64,000 bases of DNA from Phoronis australis (lineage: Eukaryota > Phoronida > Phoronidae). The first letter of the stretch is position 1, and each line of letters begins with the position of its first letter. A program made the position numbers and the translations under genes. Below the pieces are notes generated by a model that did not search any database, was not told the DNA's origin, and saw nothing but the letters and a program-made list of their open reading frames with translations. This document shows positions 46,480-58,599 of the stretch, piece after piece. The DNA lies in assembly GCA_002633005.1 (NCBI GenBank), contig NMRA01000070.1:624303-688302 (forward strand), in the 5' to 3' direction.

Positions 46480-46950
46480 AAGTTTATCATTATTTTCAGC
46501 CCAGTAATAAAGACGATTATTTAAAAGTTTGGTAAAAGTTTTCCCAAAGCAGACAACATTGAAATACCTCTATAGTTATTTTCGTCATTGATATTACCTT
46601 GTTTATGTACTGGAGTAAGCACTGCGTCACACCAAGCCTGGGATAATACCCAGAATCAAATATTGCATTGAATAACTTATGTAAGACTGACACTATCGTT
46701 ACCTCAGTGCACTTCAGCATTTCAACAATCACGCCATCATAACCCCCAGCCTTGCCATTAGGCCCAGTGGCCTCATATATTTCAGAAGGCAAAAAATCCG
46801 TATTATGATCAGACGGGTAATTGTTAGTACATTTTTCACAGGAACTATCATATCCTGCGTGGCAAATTCACTCAAAGACTCGTCAATAGAGCAGTTTCGG
46901 TTCAATAAATCCTTGAAATAGTAGTGGCATTTCTGCGGACTAATTGAACT
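46480..46950 (-). pseudogene. LINE ORF2, reverse-transcriptase N-terminal part
   Basis: Continuation of the LINE at 43.4-45.3 kb on the far side of the inserted element. It reads 'NGKAGGYDGVIVEMLKCT' and 'LHKLFNAIFDSGYYPR', and in a shifted frame the NYRGISML-type block leading into 'YYWAEN' at the insertion point. 5' truncated or decayed beyond about 46950. Confidence 0.8.
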
Positions 46951-49433
46951 TGAGAACTTGAAAGTTACTACACAATACCAACCCTATTCATACCACGGGT
47001 ACCTCATGCATGGTTAACCACCGTTTGACCTCTCACGTGATTTAACTCATTTCGAGTGTGAGATTCCTCCAGACTTGGTATTATGGCGAGACTTGAGGGT
47101 ACGGGCCACAACAGCAGCGTAGAAATATTCTGACCATGAAACAAAGCAACTCGGAGAATAATTCAGGCCCTTTAAATAAACCTTTAACGGTGCTCCGTGT
47201 AATTTGCAGGTGTCAAGATGAAGTCTTGGGAGCGTCCGGCATAGGCATAGAGAAGGAGACATGAAAGAATATTTATAAGTATTAGGGCTGGACGTACAAT
47301 TGAAAACCCTGGTCGGGAAGTTTTTTTAGGAGTGTCCATTTGTTTGAATACTGCCAAATGAATCGCTTACCCTGATATAAGAACGTTCAAGTACATATTT
47401 CAGAAATGTTCGATAAAATTACCAGAGCAATGCAATGTTGTATGTTTCCAGGGACCCTCCTTTCAAGAAATAATGGAGTCATTTGTCTCTTAATGTTTCA
47501 TTTTGGAAATTGTTTATCATTTGATATAATTCTCAGCTCTTGGAAGGGGCTCTTTGTTGGCAACCATCTGTTGTCTGATTTGTATCCTTTTTTCTTTTAA
47601 GGCGCACTCAAAGTGGGGCCCAAATGATATAACCAGTTCCTCCTCTTTCAGTTTTCTGTAAAATCGTGAAATCTTTTAAATTAATGAATGCGACCCGATG
47701 GTGGAAGAAAGGACGTCATACCCCATGATGGAATCTATTGTCACTCTGTAAAACTATTAATGAGATAACGTTTGACATAATAATATTTGGATAGAACGCC
47801 TTTCATATTAAAGGGTGGGGAATCATAAATCCGCCACTGTCAATTATTTAAGAGGTGAAGTGACAAAAACTTTGTTGGTCATGAAAACCACCAAATTTGC
47901 ATATTTAAAGAACAGCAAAATCAAGACCCAGCAACCTAATTTGCTAAAAATGGGAATAACAATAGCATCGACCGAGAAATGTGAAGTACCGAGTTATCCA
48001 TTAAGCTCAATAAGAAAAAAATGGGACCCTGTACAATACTGGGGCCCCATCCCTTAGTAAGAGTAGTGGAGACCTAGGTCTTCGGGGAGGGGAATCTATG
48101 AGATAAAGAACTGCAACAAAGGGCCTTGCGAATGCACGGAATAGGGGTCTGCCTTGTCGTCACATGGACCAATCAAAATTAGTGACCAGAGGGGGAGGGG
48201 GAAGCTGGAAAATTAATGCGAAGTGAATATTTGTGATTCGTCTCGCCGTCACAGGGCCTATCAAAAGTTACAGTGAGCTGGAGCAGTTTGACTATTTCTA
48301 CGAAAGGTATGAATTATAATGGTTAGGATACTAGACCTTTTAGAGATTGGGAACCTCATGAAACGGACGGCATCTGCTGATTCTACCTGTTCATATCCAT
48401 GAAAACAAACGTCCATGAAGCTGTTCATCAGGGAGCACAACTTTTCTTCTCCATTTTTGTGTCACTACGCGATTGCGGTGGAGCAAAATGTACAACAAAT
48501 GCAATAAGACGCGACCGACCCCTATAGGTGATACATGATGGTTTGAAGAACCTGCAACAGTGATAAAAGACCTGCAATAGAGCTGTTTTTGGTAAAAATT
48601 GAGCAGTACACAAACATCAACATGGGACTATTGACAGGTAGTTTGGCCTAGGTGAAAAGGTTTCGTTTAGCTGAAAGCAATCTCTAATCGCTTTAGTATG
48701 GGCTTAAAAAGGTTGAAATAAACAAATATTCGCATGGTCGTATGGTAAACGTGAGTCGTTTTTGATAATAAACAACACATACAACATCCAAGAAATTTTC
48801 ATTGCATTGTGGAAAAATAGATTTTCGTGACCCCTTTGTGCTCCCATATTCTCCCACCATTGTATATCCATAAAGTGTCCAGATAGGATGCACGGCTGAT
48901 CTTGTCGAAGCTATATTAGTTAACATGGCTCCGTACGTCTATATGCCTACAAAGCAAGAACCGATGACCATGGAAACTGTCAAAAACAAAAATTCGACAG
49001 ATCCAATCCCACTAGCTTCTTTCTTGTACCATTAAAGGGCCCCAAACTGACCTACCGATAATATTATCTTACAAGGACAACATCTGACAAACGTTCTCAT
49101 TTGGACAACGTAAAAACTGATAATGGTTTGACGTGTTCGTGAAGGCGAGCGGTGATACTTTTCACACTTCAATGGAGAATTTGGCCATCTCCACTCCTCA
49201 AGAGGGTTGTTATCGGGGGAACTGTGTCTCTCATCATTAACCCGCCACTAGAGGACCAGCTTCATGGAATGTCACTTTCATGCTGAGTTTCTTATTGTTT
49301 CAATTAAAGGTTGCCATTGATATCAACAAAGATATTATAGTTACCCATTGGTATAGAGTATCTTTGATATCAAGAGCATTATTCGATGCGTGTACTGTAT
49401 CGTGACGCGTGGGCGCGTTGTACCAATGTCGGT
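46951..49433. other. Intergenic DNA, no gene supported
   Basis: 47440-47700 looks like a diverged relative of the large inverted-repeat arm near 34630-34920 (order of 'agggaccc', 'gaaggggctcttt', 'gtgaaatc'-type phrases), but the similarity is weak. Only short frames occur. No RNA gene recognised. Confidence 0.4.
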
Positions 49434-50432
49434 TAGTCGGTGGGCCAGATCTCGTAGCGTTCATCTTTGTGAGTACTTTGGGGGGGGGGGGGGCAACCTA
49501 GTTTTTCTATGTGGCTAGATAATATACCTAGAAATCAAATTCCAAAAAGTTCCCACGTCTACACTTGCACATTTTTCTAAAAAAAAGTATTTTTGTTGCA
49601 CAAAATATGATGCACATTCCTGCCACTTGATGGCGCTTTTCTATTGAATTGACCAATCAGAGAGCCAGATTGTATTGTTGTACTTAGTTACTTCAATATG
49701 GCTTCTCCCATGGAGTGTGATGCCTGTACAATTCAAGGTTTATCAAACAGCACAAAATTGTGATGTCAGAGCCTAAAGAAGCTTAGGAAAGCTTCCTGAC
49801 GAAATCTTATTGACTGTGGAACTCTGTAGATCAGTAGATCAAAAAGCAGAAGAGGTGTCACAAACGTTTGTGCAGAAAACAGCTGCATGTCCTGGTAGCC
49901 TACACAGTATACTGCTGAGTGCTGTAGACTAGAAGACCAAGTGTTAGACCAGAAAATTGAAAGGACATAGAACGGCATAGCAACGTTTCAAGGCACCAAC
50001 AGTAGTACTAAAGCTGAAGTTGCTGAATGTGATACAGATGTTATCCAAGATTTCCCAAGAAAATCAATCATACTTCCAAAATCTGAAACACCCAATTAAC
50101 CTGAATAAGATAGGAACATTCTGAAACATGAGTGCATCATTTGTTAGCAGGAAAAGTACATTATGGGCCACATTTCAAGAAAGAGAAAGAAGTATAGCTT
50201 TCAAAAACAGATACGTGTTTTTGAAAAATACATATTGGTGTTTTCCATGTGTGTTTCAGTATTATCACCAGTTGTTTTTTAACTTGTTCAGCCTCTTGGC
50301 TGCCTAGGCCTTAGACAATACTGCTGACCAAGTAGAGTCGATGATCATACCATAGGTACTCCATATGCCTGATACTTTTCGACAAATTATGTTCCTATAA
50401 GTTTAGAAATACCACGTAGAGAGATGCCTCTG

Positions 50433-51574
50433 AGGAGGTCGTTAATGTTTTCATTTGTTCCCAGTTGAAACAAATACTCCTGCAATTCTGTTTTTCGAAC
50501 ACTCCATTCAGTTGCCACATCTACACTGCTTGCGCTAAGGAATAATCCTATGGCGTTATATACTGTGGGTGTGATTTTAAAGCACTTTAAGTCAAAAAAT
50601 TTTGAGAAGGTTAAATGGAGTAGATGGTTGCAACCAACATGCCCAAGTGGCCGTCATCCCCTGCCGTAGTCTCAATTTTTTGTAAACATTAATTACTTAG
50701 GTAGGTGCAATGATAATTAAATTAAAGTGCCTAAGTGGCCATCGTCGCCATCGAAATTTGAGGACGACGGAAGCCACTGTCCATTTCGTCAAACGTCAAT
50801 TACCTTAAAGTGTAAATCGATTGACTATGGTTTGAGCATCTGATTTAAAAAAATTAAATTTCAATCACTGCACTGGTATATCAGCTGATTTATTTTCAGT
50901 TGCGTCAACTGATCTAATTATTAGACGATCAACATTATTAGGCTACAGATCAGACGGCATGTAAATTTGTTAGGCTGGTGGTGGATCAGTGCATGATAAG
51001 TCCGTCTGAAAAAGTTGCATGCCAACTCACTCATATTTGAATGTTAAGTTAGTGTTAACAATTCGGGGTTTTTTTCAGTTGGACTTGTATCGCAAGCAAC
51101 AGCTCAGTCCAGAGCCCTGAATATGCAAATGAAATTCAAAGATAAAGACCTTATGTCTTAGAAGCCAAGTACCACAGATCATCATGCTATAAAAAATAGA
51201 AAGACAACGATTGTGAAGAGTGACGAATTCACAGTTTTCAGAGATGTTCTTCTACAGTTTTGTTTTGAGTTCATTGAATCGAAGCTTCTAACACATGGAG
51301 ATGTCATTTGCCTTTCAAAACTAAAGCAAGACTTTGAAGCTGTTCTTTAGAAAGCTGGTGTGCATGAAGTTATTTGGACAGGCAATCTTAAGAAATATTG
51401 TTGAAGCTACTCACTGCTGTAGTTTGTGCCCTACTAAGAGATACGAAAGTGAATTGAGGCTAGTGTTCAATAATTTACTTGCTGACTCTAATTAACACAG
51501 TCCATTATAACATATTTTGAATCAAACGTTTGCCCAAATAGTGCCTGCCTCCAAACAAGGACTTAGTGTTTGAC
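50433..51574. repeat. ~1.14-kb block, copy 1 inside the THAP transposon
   Basis: Near-identical to 52021-53156, from 'gaggaggtcgttaatgtttt' to 'gacttagtgtttgacc'. Contains a plus-strand coding remnant reading 'DEFTVFRDVLLQFCFEFIES' that is interrupted by stops; one of these (TAG before 'KAGV') is CAG in copy 2. Confidence 0.85.
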
Positions 51575-51683
51575 CAAGGAGTGTAGTAGTATAGGAGAGT
51601 TCACTTGTGAGTTCGCTGTTACCGCTACTACTAGCGCCGCCAAGTGGTGAACAAGCTACGGTCAACCAGGAAGCGCCAAAACA

Positions 51684-51781
51684 ATGGGGACGGACGCATT
51701 TTGCAGTGCGATAAATTGCATGAATTGATCCACGAAAACCCCACACGTGTCATTTTGTAGGTTTCCTAAGGATCCAGAAAG
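51684..51781 (+). pseudogene. THAP zinc-finger first exon of transposon protein
   Basis: ATG at 51684, then C-x4-C (residues 7 and 12) and 'PHVSFCRFPKDPER', the typical start of a THAP (C2CH) DNA-binding domain. The exon ends at the donor GTAAGG at 51782, a position where THAP genes commonly have an intron. A TGA (51726-51728) interrupts the frame, so the copy is inactive or contains a base error. The second half of the THAP domain was not located. Confidence 0.7.
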
Positions 51782-52020
51782 GTAAGGATTATCTGTTATT
51801 CAATAATATGATACATTGTCTTTCATTTTGTGTGTTCTGTTCACGGTTGTTAGACAAGTCGATCGCAGTCCCGGTGCCCGGCACTGTCTGTTGTCTGCAG
51901 TGTAGGCTAGACCTACTGGGCAGCCGGCGGAAGAGGACTATGATTAACGTACGATGTGATCGTCAGCTTTTTGGATACTTGCAGTCCATGTATTCCAAAT
52001 CAAAATGTCACTCTAACGNC

Positions 52021-53156
52021 TGAGGAGGTCGTTAATGTTTTCGTTTGCCAGTTTAAACAAATACTCCTGCAATCCTGTTTTTCGAACACTCCATTCAGTT
52101 GCCACATCGACACTACTTGCGCTAAGGGATAATCCTATGGCGTTATACTGTGGGTGTGATTTTAAAGCACTTTAAGTCAAAAATTTTTGAGAAGGTTAAA
52201 TGGAGTAGATGGTTACAAACAACATGCCCAAGTGGCCGTCATCCCCTGCCGTAGTCTCATTTTTTGTAAACATTAATTACTTAGGTAGCTGCAATGATAA
52301 TTAAATTAAAGTGCCTAAGTGGCCATCATCGCCGTCGAAATTTGAGGACGATGGAAGCCACTGTCCATTTCGTCAAACGTCGATTACCTTAAGTGTAAAT
52401 CGATTGACTATGGTTTGAGCATCTGATTTAAAAAAATTAAATTTCAATCACTGCACAGGTATATCAGCTGATTTATTTTCAGTTGAATCAAGTGATCTAA
52501 TTATTAGACGATCAACATTATTAGGCTACAGATCAGGCGGCATGTAAATTTGTTAGGCTGGTGGTGGATCAGTTCCTGATAAGTCCGTCTGAAAAGGTTG
52601 CATGCCAACTCACTCATAGTTGAATGTTAAATTAGTGTTAACAGTTCGGGTTTTTTCAGTTGGACTTGTATCGCAAGCAACAGCTCGGTCCAGAGCCCTG
52701 AATATGCAAATGAAATTCAAAGATATAGACCTTGTGTCTTAGAAGCCAAGTACCACAGATCATCATGCTATAAAAAATAGAAAGACAACGATTATGAAGA
52801 GTGACGAATTCAAAGTTTTCAGAGATGTTTTTCTACAGTTTTGTTTGGAGATCATTGAATCGAAGCTTCTAGCACAATGAGATGTCATTTGCCTTTCAAA
52901 ACTAAAGCAAGACTTTGAAGCTGTTCTTCAGAAAGCTGGTGTGGATGAAGTTATTTGGACAGGCAATCTTAAGAAATATTGTTGAAGCTACTCACTGTTG
53001 TAGTTTGTGCCCGACTAAGAGATACGAAAGTGAATTGAGGCTAGTGTTCAATAATTCACTTGCTGACTCTAATTAACACAGCCCATTATAACATATTTTG
53101 AATCAAACGTTTGCCCAAATAGTGCTCGCCTCTAAACAAGGACTTAGTGTTTGACC
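52021..53156. repeat. ~1.14-kb block, copy 2 inside the THAP transposon
   Basis: Near-identical to 50433-51574. It begins one base after a single ambiguous N-containing triplet (N at 52019), which looks like a contig join. This may be a second haplotype of copy 1, not a true tandem repeat. Confidence 0.85.
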
Positions 53157-53294
53157 CTTCATTGCCTGCGGGCTAATCACCAGTGTGCATTGCTGTACCC
53201 TCTCTAATTGACCATAGTTGGCTCCTTGGCGGTGAAGCTTTGCAGTTAATATGTATGGCAATGACCGCATCTCCATCGACAGTACTTACTAAAC

Positions 53295-53456
53295 GATGAA
53301 CGCTGCAAGTGCAAAAAGAACATGTGTGCTGGGAAACTGAGTTTGTGCTGCAATGCTGGGTCAAACTGTACAGAAATGTGCAGCTGTGACAACTGTAGTA
53401 ACATCAGCAACACTGACTGCATAACATTGGATAGTTTTTTGACAAGTCAACCCTAA
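53295..53456 (+). pseudogene. CXC-like Cys-rich C-terminal tail of transposon protein
   Basis: The frame reads 'DERCKCKKNMCAG', then '..CCNAGSNCTEMCSCDNCS', and stops with TAA at 53454. The spacing of C-x-C-K-K...C-T-x-x-C-x-C-x-x-C matches the C-terminal tail of a family of metazoan transposon proteins. Just upstream, in another frame, 'LICMAMTASPSTVL' looks like the conserved segment that normally precedes this tail, so there is a frameshift. Confidence 0.6.
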
Positions 53457-53731
53457 ATAGACCTCCAACCCCGTTATTTCCTTTTTGTATTAAACAGTTA
53501 ATTTTATTTGTTGATTAAGTCATAGAAAGTACATACTTTGATCATTGTCATGTATTTGTCTCATACTGCTTGANCTTCATAACATTGGATAGTTCTTTGA
53601 CAAGTCAATCCTAAATAGACCTCCAACCCCGTTATTTCCTTTTTTGTATTCAAAAGTTAATTTTATTTGTTGATTAAGTCATAGAAAGTACATACTTTGA
53701 TCATTGTCATGTGTTTGTCTCATACTGCTTG
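53423..53731. repeat. 150-bp direct duplication around a single N
   Basis: 53423-53572 ('aacattggatagtt' to 'actgcttga') is repeated almost exactly at 53580-53731, with one N at 53573 between them. This is the pattern of two overlapping contig ends placed next to each other. Confidence 0.85.
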
Positions 53732-54459
53732 ATAAACGCTGTCAGAATAATCTATTATTTTCATACAGTCTTTGTGCACATTCACAGAGATCATTCACCT
53801 ATATTGTTTCTGTACTATAACGTATTTCTGGTGTATTATGCAAACAAGCTGTATTTTACATCATTAGTCAATGTTTTAGTCATTGAGGCACAAATTTTGC
53901 CCAGTCTCAAGTGTTTTGTGTCATTTTTGTTGCCTGACAATGCCAGAATAACTTCCTAGTAACATTCAGACTTAGTTTGCATTTTCGCCACTAGGTGTCT
54001 CTTTACATTTTTTAAATTTCACTGTTAATTAACAATTTACATAGTAAACCATGTAATGTGAGTGTAATATTGTTCAATACAATGGCACTGATGGGACTAT
54101 ATTACTTGTTTTATAAAAAACGTCACCAAAACTGTTGTTTTTACAAATATAAGTTTACTAAGCTCTTTGGCGATTACTAGGCAACTTCAAACTCAAATTT
54201 CTCAAAAACGTGCAACTTTATATGTGGGAACTTTTTAGAATTTGAAAACACTCTAATAAATGAATTAAAAAACACCAAAATAAAATTGCCCCCCTAAAGT
54301 ACTCACAAAAACCATTTTCTAGAGGCCCTACAAAATCTGGCCCACCGACTAGGTAGCATGCACACTTTTCATAAAACAACCTCTCTCCACCATGAAAATC
54401 TAATATATGAAATTGCCTAGTATTGTTACATTCAGAACTAGTTTAATAAAAACTGCCGG

Positions 54460-54730
54460 GATACCAATATACTGATATTGGCACATTCATTTTTCTGCAT
54501 AAACAAGCGGGTGGCTGTGAGAGTACCGGATTCTCTGACCGGAGCCGCATTGTTGAATTTTTTTTAATCGTGTGGCTCTTTTCATTCCATTAAGTTCAAT
54601 TGTTATAAGCAAACGGGTACCGCGTAACGCAAGCTTATAAAATGAGCTGGAATCAGTTAAGAGAACAGCTAAAACGGGAAAATTTGGGCCCGACGTTTTG
54701 GCTACGAAGAAACAAAGCTGACCATGGTGG
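54460..54730. repeat. Dispersed repeat related to 28258-28720
   Basis: Shares 'gcacattcatttttctgc', 'gcattgttgaat' and 'gacgttttggctacgaag' with the two tandem copies near 28.3-28.7 kb. No ORF. Confidence 0.55.
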
Positions 54731-54861
54731 TAAGTGTACCGTTAATATGTCTCTGTCTGCTTCTAGTCAAAATACAGAAGCTTTATGACACCGCATTGCT
54801 ATCGATATACAATTCCGTCGGCTGGACGTCAAGAGGACGTCTAGAAGACGAACACGAACTA

Positions 54862-57366
54862 CTAATATACGGTGTACGTTGACCCTGGCCATCCTCTACA
54901 CGTCGATAAGCCGTTCCTTGTCGTCAAACTGTTCCTGAACTGTGCTAATGCGTGGCGGATACGGTTTGCGATATACCAAATAATGATAAGATTATCGATT
55001 TCATCATTCTTCTCATTGTAGTTGATGTCAATCATTTTTTCTAGGTTAACACTAAACTTGATACCTAGCATCTTAAATTCCGTCATGCCCCATTCCAACT
55101 TCCATCTTGCGTGATGGAAAACATCTTTACAAAATTTTTTACTGCCCAACCAAATATCATTAGTTTTGGAATAATTTACTCTCAAACCAGACATATCTGT
55201 ATATCTACTCAAAACTTCCACAATAGCTTCCAAACTACGCCGTGAACCATCTAAGAAAAACGTTGTGTCATCAGCATACTGAGTAAGTATAGATTCCTCA
55301 TTTCCTACTTGAATGCCTTTAATTTCCCTATCTTGTTTTGTCATCATAGCTAATACTTCAGCACATGAAATAAAAACATACGGAGAAAGAAGATCATCTT
55401 GTCTACAACCCCTTTGCAGAGTAAAACTTCTGGACAGGAAACCGTTTTGAACAATTATAAAAAGTTTTAATTCAACGCTTAATTGAGGCCTTGAAATTAA
55501 AAATATCCAAAACATTATTTATGAAGTTCCATGACAAGCTATCAAAAGCTTTTATAAAATCTATTGTAATAACAGCCCTGGTATACCATTTTTTCACATA
55601 AATTCATCATAATACCATAATATCTTATGTTTTCACTCATACATCTCCCTTTTATAAATCCCATCTGATCCGGGGAAAAATATATATCCAAGTACCTTTT
55701 TTATTCGTCTAGCAATGCATCTGGATGCCAACTTGTAAACACTGTTGAGCAAAGTTATTGGTTTCCAGTTTTTTATGATTTTTTTAGCCTTATCTGGCTT
55801 TGGAATTAAAGTTAGGACCCCAGTTTTTTGCGTGTTTGACAATTCACTTTTTTCATAGCTTTCATTTATGTGTCTTAAAACAAAATAGTCGAAATCTTTC
55901 CAGAAAACCTAGAAGAATTCATTTGTGAAACCACCTGACCCGGGGCTTTTTCATTTTTTGAATTTTTCAATACAGTCCAGAGTTCATTATATGTTGTGTC
56001 CCTCAAGCTCCATAGCAAAATTATCGGGAAGCCTATTTGAAACAATAAGTTTTTATATTTTACTTTTTTCAATAGAACTGTTGTCAGAATAAAAAATCGT
56101 AAAAATACACAACCACGTCTAGTATATTTTCTTGATTTGTAATTATTTCTCCATTTTCCAATTCTATTTCATACATAAGTTTGTTATAAAAATGTCTCGA
56201 TTCTAAGCTACAAAAATATTTTGTTGGGCGATCCTCCTCCTCTATCCATTTTGCCCTGGATCTGACGTAATATCCTATTAATTTCTCTGACCTCATCTCT
56301 AGAAGAGCACTCTTTTTCCTTTCTAAATCTTCAAAAGTTCTATCATCAACATAAATTTTCTATTTCCTTCGCTAACTTATTCTATTGACTATCTAATTTT
56401 TTATTTTTTTGAATCGAGTAAAAATAGTCTTTCTTCTTATTTCCATTAACAAAACGTCCAAAAATAGTTGATCATTTATAACAAACTGAATCACACTGTT
56501 CGAAATATTTTGAATTTCGTCTAAATGGTATACCGGAACGGCATATTGTTTTTTAACATCATTTATTGTATCTTGAACGATGTCTACATATTTCTTGTCA
56601 TTTAAAAGTGAATTGTTAAATTTCCAGAGTCCTTTACCTCTAACAATTTGTCTAAATTTTAGGCTTAACAAGACCCCAGAATGATCTGATCTATAGCTTG
56701 GAGCTATAGAAATTCTTTGGACACAATGCATCAAAGTTTTGGAAACCAAAAAAAGTCAAGCCTAGCCTGTTTAATTGGATTTTTTCTTCGCCAAGTGAAT
56801 CTTCTCTTTGATGGAAAAAATTCTCGAAAGGGATCACAGACATCAAACGTATTAATTATTCCCTTAAGAAATTTTGTAGCGTTTGAATTATTGCAAGATC
56901 TATAATTGCAAGTATCCAGTTCTTGACTCAGAACTAAATTAAAATCTCCAGATAAAATAAACTTATCGACATCAATTTCTTCAATTATTGAAAATATATT
57001 ACTATAAAAATTCGAGTTATCAGTATTTGGACCGTACAAATTTACAAGAACGATCGTCTCTCCCTCCAAAATTAGTTCTATAATAACATAATTTCCCGTA
57101 GGATCCTTGCTCACATTTTGAACAGTAAACTCAAAGTTATTGTTAAATAGTATAGTTACTGCTCTTGAATTACTCTTGTAAGAGCTGAAATAACATGTGT
57201 AACCCCACTGAGATTCAATGTACGGCTCCAAATGACAAGCAAAGTGAGAGTCTTGTAGACGGTATATATTAAATGCTTTACTTTTTATGTAACTGAAGAC
57301 ATCTCTTCTTTTTTCTAGGGTTCCTAAATCCTGGCAATTAACTGAAAAGATATTAATTCCAATCAT
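54862..57366 (-). pseudogene. L1/Tx1-type LINE ORF2 (endonuclease + reverse transcriptase)
   Basis: Read on the minus strand. 57366-56731 is an APE-type endonuclease ('FSVNCQDLGTLEKRRDVFSY', 'VLVNLYGPN', 'FILSGDFNLVL'). Linker pieces with 'SDHSGVLLSLKF' and 'SRAKWIEEEDRPTKYFCSLE' follow at 56749-56084. The reverse transcriptase follows with 'TGVLTLIPKPDKAKKIIKNW', 'RPITLLN'-type 'KPITLLNSVYKLAS', 'RGCRQDDLLSPYVFISCAEV' and the catalytic 'QYADDTTFFLDGS'. Several frameshifts break the frame, and the C-terminal third after the RT is missing at 54.86 kb. This architecture is typical of L1/Tx1-like elements of marine invertebrates. Confidence 0.85.
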
Positions 57367-57654
57367 AGTAGAAAAATAGAAACTACTTTTACAATAGAAA
57401 TTTTGAGATCACATTAAGTATTACAAAAGCTTAACGGGTGGGCAGGTGGGACCGGGTATACATTCACACACGCACACTCACAATCAAAGTATAAATAAAA
57501 AAATAACGAATAAACAAAACAGAAGACATCATGGACAAATAAACTGACTAGTTAACTGTGGTCTCCTTCCTGTTCATAATGGCACAAGGGTATTTGCAAC
57601 CAACTCAAATAACTTACAAAAGGACAGTTCCAATGTGCCACACAGATATCTCCA

Positions 57655-58563
57655 CTAATGAATATCTTGGATAAATTCCATATCTTTATTTTGATGTACC
57701 TTATCCGACCAGTCTTTCAGATATATCTTCCCATCGTAGGTCCAGTAGCCTTTCACTCTTCCTCTCGCACCAAGATCCCTTACCGCTTTGAATAGTTTTG
57801 CCCTTCGCTTGGTAAGACACTCGTTGACATAAACGCCCGCATCAACATCTTTCAAGGACTCACGTAGACGAAAGGAAATTGAACGAGCATTGTAAGTGGT
57901 AAACTTAACCACAATAGGACGACATTGTTGCTGAGTTGACTGACTATTATGCTTGACTGAAGGGCGTCCTATTCTGTGGCTTCTACTGATATCGGCTTCA
58001 TTTGTATTGGCGCCCATTTTCTTAGCCAATTCTAACACAATTTTATCAGTTGATTCTCCCTCTGTCTCCTTTCTACCAGCAATAACTAGAACATTTCTCC
58101 TGCTATACTGTTGCTGCTCATCACATTCTTATTGTAAGGCGACAATATCAGAGTCATACTTTTGCCTCAAATTGGACAGTTCTTGCCTAATCGCTGTTAT
58201 TTCCTGGTCTTTTTCTTTCAACTTTTCCCCAAACTGAATTCCTAAACCTGCAGAAAGTTCATTCAACTTTTCATCTAGCCAACCTTGTAACATATTCTTA
58301 AACGTCACAATAACTTCTGAATCCATAATTGCAGCTTAAAACTCATCTTTTAGATTTACTTCGTGTCGGCTTGATTTGCCGGCCATGCCTGCAACAGTTA
58401 CGTCCAAAGTTGCCTGCTTCGTGCTTTTTCTCAACTCCAAGCTGTTTTTACTAGCTTTTCTCTTTTTCTGCGAATCTGGTGCTGGCTTATCACTCATATT
58501 AACAGGAGACACGTTTAAATTACTGGAGATACTTAAAAAATATTGAAAAAATACGGAGAGCAC
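57655..58563 (-). pseudogene. L1/Tx1-type LINE ORF1 (coiled-coil RNA-binding protein)
   Basis: Minus strand, in three frames. 58563-58336 is a basic N-terminus. 58326-58129 is a heptad-like coiled-coil segment ('EKLKEKDQEITAIRQELSNL'). 58038-57655 is the RRM/C-terminal domain ('RSHRIGRPS', 'RPIVVKFTTYNARS', 'GVYVNECLTKRRAKLFKAVR', 'YWTYDGKIYLKD'), as in L1 ORF1p-like nucleic-acid chaperones. It sits ~290 nt before ORF2, the expected order. A stop between the first two parts and a frameshift between the second and third make it inactive. Confidence 0.8.
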
Positions 58564-58599
58564 TGTTCAGTCAACTGCACACTAGACCGCCATGACCGG

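Larger units (their letters stand above)
49434..54351 (+). mobile_element. 4.9-kb THAP-containing DNA transposon with long TIRs
   Basis: The outer ends are inverted copies. The left begins 'tagtcggtgggccagat' and the right is its complement ending at 54351. The similarity continues inward for about 170 bp, including 'gtgagtacttt' and 'aaaaagttcccac'. GGT flanks both ends and may be the target duplication. Inside are a THAP zinc-finger exon (51684-51781) and a Cys-rich protein tail (53295-53456), both on the plus strand, plus broken coding fragments ('EVIWTGNLKKYC' near 51370 and 52950). The mix resembles THAP/CXC-type transposon proteins found in marine invertebrate genomes; the superfamily is not determined. 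Confidence 0.7.
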
